A stretch of 16,409 nt of DNA, taken from NCBI GenBank assembly GCA_030266525.1, contig JAJDIC010000050.1:1-16409 (forward strand). The letters are read 5' to 3'. The DNA comes from Desulfovibrio sp. OttesenSCG-928-G15. GTDB taxonomy: Bacteria; Desulfobacterota; Desulfovibrionia; Desulfovibrionales; Desulfovibrionaceae. Position 1 is the stretch's first letter. Every line of letters starts with the position of its first letter. Shown here one piece after another: positions 13,536 through 16,409 of this stretch. The position numbers and the translations under genes are program-made. Under the pieces are notes generated by a model that was not told the DNA's origin, did not search any database, and worked only from the letters and a program-made list of their open reading frames with translations.

Positions 13536-15929
13536 ATGAGTACAAAAAAAACTTCCGGCAAGCGTGGGCCTGCGGCCTCACGGGCGGCTTCCCCAAAAAC
13601 AGCGTCTCCCAAGGCCGCTTCGCGCAAAAAAGCATCCCAAAAAAACGCTTCGCATAACGCTGCCACGCGCAAGGCCGAAAAAAAATCCGCGCGCAAGCCT
13701 TCGTCCGCGTCGGCCCACAACCGGGAAAAAAATACAGCACTTGCTCCGCTTCCTGAGATGGAGCGTATTTTTGCTGCAGAGCCTGACGCCGCCCATGCCC
13801 TTGCCGCCGTCCAGCACAAGCCTGAAATACTGGCCCCGGCGGGCGACATGCCCGCCGCGCTGGCAGCCCTTGCTGCCGGGGCAGACGCCATATACCTCGG
13901 CCTGAAGCATTTTTCAGCCAGAATGCAGGCCGACAACTTTGCCACGGGCGAGCTTGCCGGACTGGTTTCGCTGGCCCACGCCGAAGGGCGGCGGGTATAT
14001 GTTGCCATGAATACCCTGGTCAAGCCCGCGGAGTGCGACCAGGCGTACAGGCTTATCCGCCGGCTTGCGGCAAACGTGCACCCGGACGCCTTGATCATTC
14101 AGGATCCGGCTATGCTGGACCTGGCCAGGCAGGCCGGGTTTGGTGGCGAGCTGCATCTTTCCACCCTGGCCAATGTCAGTCACCCACGCGCCCTGCAATG
14201 CGCAAAAGAGCTTGGGGCGAACCGGGTTATCGTGCCCAGGGAGCTGTCGTTTGAAGAAATGCGGCTGATGGACGCGGCCTGCCCGGACGATCTGGCTCTG
14301 GAAGCCTTTGTGCATGGCGCACTCTGTTACTGTGTTTCCGGGCGCTGCTGGTGGTCAAGCTACATGGGCGGAAAAAGCGGCCTGCGCGGGCGCTGTGTGC
14401 AGCCGTGCAGGCGGCAGTATACCCAGAAGGGCCGGGAAGAACGCTTCTTTTCCTGCATGGACCTGTCGCTGGACACTGCGGCTAAAGCTCTGCTCTCTTT
14501 GCCGCACATGCGTTCATGGAAAATTGAAGGGCGTAAAAAAGGCCCGCACTACGTGTATTACGTGACCAGCGCCTACCGCATGTTGCGTGACGAAGGGGCA
14601 AGCCCGGAAGCCGCGAAGGAAGCCCGGAACCTGCTCAGCCTCGCCCTTGGGCGACCGGGAACCCGAGCCAGGTTCATGGACGGCGGGGCCGACGCTTCAC
14701 CCACCCAGTCCGGTAAAGAGGCCCAGGCCAAGGACTTTCGCTCGGCCTCGGGGCTGTTGTGCGCACGCGTCGGCAAAGCTGCGGACGGCGCAGGGTGCGC
14801 CATCAGGCCACGCATTGCCCTTTTGGCCAAAGACCTGCTGCGCATAGGTTATGAGGATGAAGCCTGGCACCAGACCCTGCCTGTAACGCGCAACGTGGAC
14901 AAAGAAGAAGAATTTTCGCTGCGCGTGCCGGGCAGCAAGCGCCCCAAGCCGGGCACCCCGGTTTTTCTGATTGACCGGCGCGAGAAGGAACTGATGGACC
15001 TGCTGCGCGAATGGGGCGAAGACCTGAAACAACACACCCGCTCCTTGCCCGAACGCAAGGACGTAAGCGGACAATCCGCGCGCAAGCCTGTGGCTCACAG
15101 CATTCGCAAAGCCGGTAAAATCACGGACATACGCCTGCTAAGCTCGCTGCCGCACGGTAAAAAGGGAAAGGAAGGCATCGAGCCGAACTTCATGCAGGGG
15201 TTGTGGCTTTCGCCCAAGGCTTTGAAGGAAATTTCACGCACACTGTACAGCCGCATTTCCTGGTGGCTTCCCCCGGTAATCTGGCCGGACGAAGAAGCGG
15301 CCTGGATTCGCCTTATTCACGGCGCTCTCAGAGGCGGCGCAAAACGCTTTGTCTTGAACGCGCCCTGGCAAAGCGCCCTGTTTGCCGCCTCTACCCTGTT
15401 TACCAACAGCCCCAAAGGCAAAACAGGAGGCAGAGCGCATGCCCGTCCCGCCGTTCAACACAGCGCCCGAAGCAGCGAGCCGCACCACGGTGTGCACCTG
15501 ACCGCAGGACCGTTTTGCAACCTTGCCAATGCCTGTTCCCTGCGAGTCATGCAGTCCCTGGGCTTTGAAGCGGCCATTATCAGCCCGGAACTGGGAGAAG
15601 AAGATATTCTCGCCCTTCCGGCCCAAAGCCCCCTGCCGCTCGGTATCGTTCTGGACGGCTATTGGCCGGTAGGTATTGCCCGGTACAAACCAGCCAGCAT
15701 AAAAAGCCAGGAACCGTTCCAAAGTCCCAAGGGAGAGCAGTTCTGGGTCCGCCGCTACGGAGCCAATTTCTGGTATTACCCGGCCTGGCCCCTGAACCTC
15801 GGTCAATACCGGGCCAAACTGGAAGCAAGCGGCTACACCAGCTTTGTGCACATGGATGAGCACCCGCCCCAAACCCTCACCCAGGCAGAGCGACCAGGAG
15901 ACTTCAACTGGAAAGTTGACGTATTATAG
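13536..15929 (+). CDS. U32 family protein (RlhA/TrhP-like), with basic N-terminal tail
   Basis: The 797-residue protein belongs to peptidase family U32. Its body begins near residue 90 (PEILAPAGDMPAALAALAAGADAIYLG). The family signature EAFVHGALCYCVSGRC is at 256-271, and further Cys residues are at 287, 291 and 307. In characterised members such as UbiU/UbiV, four such Cys bind a 4Fe-4S cluster. Related proteins RlhA and TrhP hydroxylate 23S rRNA or tRNA and are not true peptidases, so I favour RNA or cofactor hydroxylation, though the substrate is unproven. Residues 1-66 are a Lys/Ala/Ser-rich tail with seven pentapeptide repeats. A Lys/Arg/Ser/His-rich insertion lies at about 625-655. The ATG at 13536 has AGGA seven bases upstream. 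The 3' end overlaps the convergent DUF523 gene by 26 bases. Confidence 0.88.
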   Translation: MSTKKTSGKRGPAASRAASPKTASPKAASRKKASQKNASHNAATRKAEKKSARKPSSASAHNREKNTALAPLPEMERIFAAEPDAAHALAAVQHKPEILAPAGDMPAALAALAAGADAIYLGLKHFSARMQADNFATGELAGLVSLAHAEGRRVYVAMNTLVKPAECDQAYRLIRRLAANVHPDALIIQDPAMLDLARQAGFGGELHLSTLANVSHPRALQCAKELGANRVIVPRELSFEEMRLMDAACPDDLALEAFVHGALCYCVSGRCWWSSYMGGKSGLRGRCVQPCRRQYTQKGREERFFSCMDLSLDTAAKALLSLPHMRSWKIEGRKKGPHYVYYVTSAYRMLRDEGASPEAAKEARNLLSLALGRPGTRARFMDGGADASPTQSGKEAQAKDFRSASGLLCARVGKAADGAGCAIRPRIALLAKDLLRIGYEDEAWHQTLPVTRNVDKEEEFSLRVPGSKRPKPGTPVFLIDRREKELMDLLREWGEDLKQHTRSLPERKDVSGQSARKPVAHSIRKAGKITDIRLLSSLPHGKKGKEGIEPNFMQGLWLSPKALKEISRTLYSRISWWLPPVIWPDEEAAWIRLIHGALRGGAKRFVLNAPWQSALFAASTLFTNSPKGKTGGRAHARPAVQHSARSSEPHHGVHLTAGPFCNLANACSLRVMQSLGFEAAIISPELGEEDILALPAQSPLPLGIVLDGYWPVGIARYKPASIKSQEPFQSPKGEQFWVRRYGANFWYYPAWPLNLGQYRAKLEASGYTSFVHMDEHPPQTLTQAERPGDFNWKVDVL
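13569..13673 (+). repeat. Degenerate 15-bp tandem repeat coding for a pentapeptide
   Basis: Seven consecutive 15-base units encode PAASR, AASPK, TASPK, AASRK, KASQK, NASHN and AATRK (residues 12-46 of the U32 protein). The DNA units differ more than the peptide pattern, which suggests the peptide pattern is what is kept. Confidence 0.75.
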
Positions 15930-16362
15930 CGTCTGCCTCTACCGATTCCTCGGCGTACACCTGCACCCCGGAGCGCCGGAACAGGGCCGTACACATCCCC
16001 TGTCCGGGAACAAGATTTCCGGCAAAGCTGCCGTCATACACCAGGGACGTGCCGCACGACGGACTACGCTCTTTCAAAACAGCCTGCCGAATGCCGTGCT
16101 TTCGGGCAAGGGCCAGCGCAGCCTGCGCCCCTTTTTCAAAGGCAGCCGTGCAGTCAAGCCCGACAGCCGTAAGCACCCGCCCGCCAGAAATCTCACACGG
16201 TGCACGCGGAACAGGCAAACCGCCGAGCAACTCCGGGCAAACAGGCAAGGCAATACCCGCTTTGGCCAGCCGGACACAGTCTTCCCGCGCCGCCGTCCGC
16301 CCGTCGTAACGGCAAGCCTGCCCGCACAGGCAGGCGCTTATCAATACACGCGGTTTTGCCAT
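15904..16362 (-). CDS. DUF523 domain-containing protein
   Basis: The protein (152 residues from the chosen start) matches DUF523, a conserved family without a firmly established function. The diagnostic blocks are ISACLCGQACRYDGR at the N-terminus, CPELLGGLPVPRAPCEI in the first third and LKERSPSCGTSLVYDG in the middle. The conserved Cys residues suggest metal or cluster binding, which is inference. I prefer the ATG at 16362 because it gives the short lead before ISAC usual in the family. The ATG at 16389 would add nine residues, and its only AAGGG touches the start codon. The 3' end overlaps the U32 gene on the other strand by 26 bases, with no terminator between them. The promoter is probably off the right edge. 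Confidence 0.88.
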   Translation of the reverse strand: MAKPRVLISACLCGQACRYDGRTAAREDCVRLAKAGIALPVCPELLGGLPVPRAPCEISGGRVLTAVGLDCTAAFEKGAQAALALARKHGIRQAVLKERSPSCGTSLVYDGSFAGNLVPGQGMCTALFRRSGVQVYAEESVEADAIIRQLSS

Positions 16363-16409
16363 CTCATACCCAAGTTCCCGTTTTTCCATCCCTTACAAGC
16401 CGAATGTAT

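Overview
The window is about 16.4 kb of gene-dense bacterial chromosome, moderately GC-rich, with fourteen confident protein-coding genes and one edge fragment that cannot be judged. The gene set (rpoZ next to dnaJ, glmM next to galU, a class 1B pyrD with pyrK, a long U32 protein, a DUF523 protein) and the protein wording fit a Gram-negative sulfate-reducer-like deltaproteobacterium, most likely Desulfovibrionaceae. That placement is inferred from family knowledge; no rRNA is present to confirm it. There are no tRNA or rRNA genes, insertion sequences, prophage genes or CRISPR arrays.

Layout. Bases 1-323 hold the tail of something unresolved, a good sigma70-type promoter and a structured leader. 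Then, all on +, come rpoZ, dnaJ, a stand-alone receiver protein, an M50 site-2 protease, trpS, a conserved small protein of unknown role, an MltB-like lytic transglycosylase, glmM (closed by a strong terminator at 7371-7421) and galU. A 17-bp perfect stem at 8500-8540 separates galU from the convergent minus-strand block. That block, read right to left, is pyrK, pyrD, an OppF/DppF-type ABC ATPase, nadD and an NADPH-dependent FMN reductase with its own promoter. To the right, a U32-family protein runs on + and overlaps the 3' end of a minus-strand DUF523 gene.

The genes are mostly housekeeping: transcription (rpoZ), protein folding (dnaJ), tRNA charging (trpS), cell envelope precursors and turnover (glmM, galU, lytic transglycosylase), pyrimidine synthesis (pyrD/pyrK), NAD synthesis (nadD) and probable RNA or cofactor hydroxylation (U32). 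pyrK and pyrD encode one two-subunit enzyme. The ABC ATPase and nadD overlap by four bases and are probably translationally coupled.

The least explained signal is a 108-bp element present twice (4220-4327 on +, 9319-9426 on -). Each copy begins exactly four bases after a stop codon (trpS and nadD), in the same sense as that gene. The copies differ at six positions. Two of these fall in predicted stems and both keep base pairing through G-U wobble, which points to a structured RNA element in 3' untranslated regions. Other points of note are a terminator-like hairpin abutting the rpoZ ribosome-binding site, a triplicated hexamer around the FMN reductase promoter, and a seven-unit pentapeptide repeat forming a histone H1-like tail on the U32 protein.
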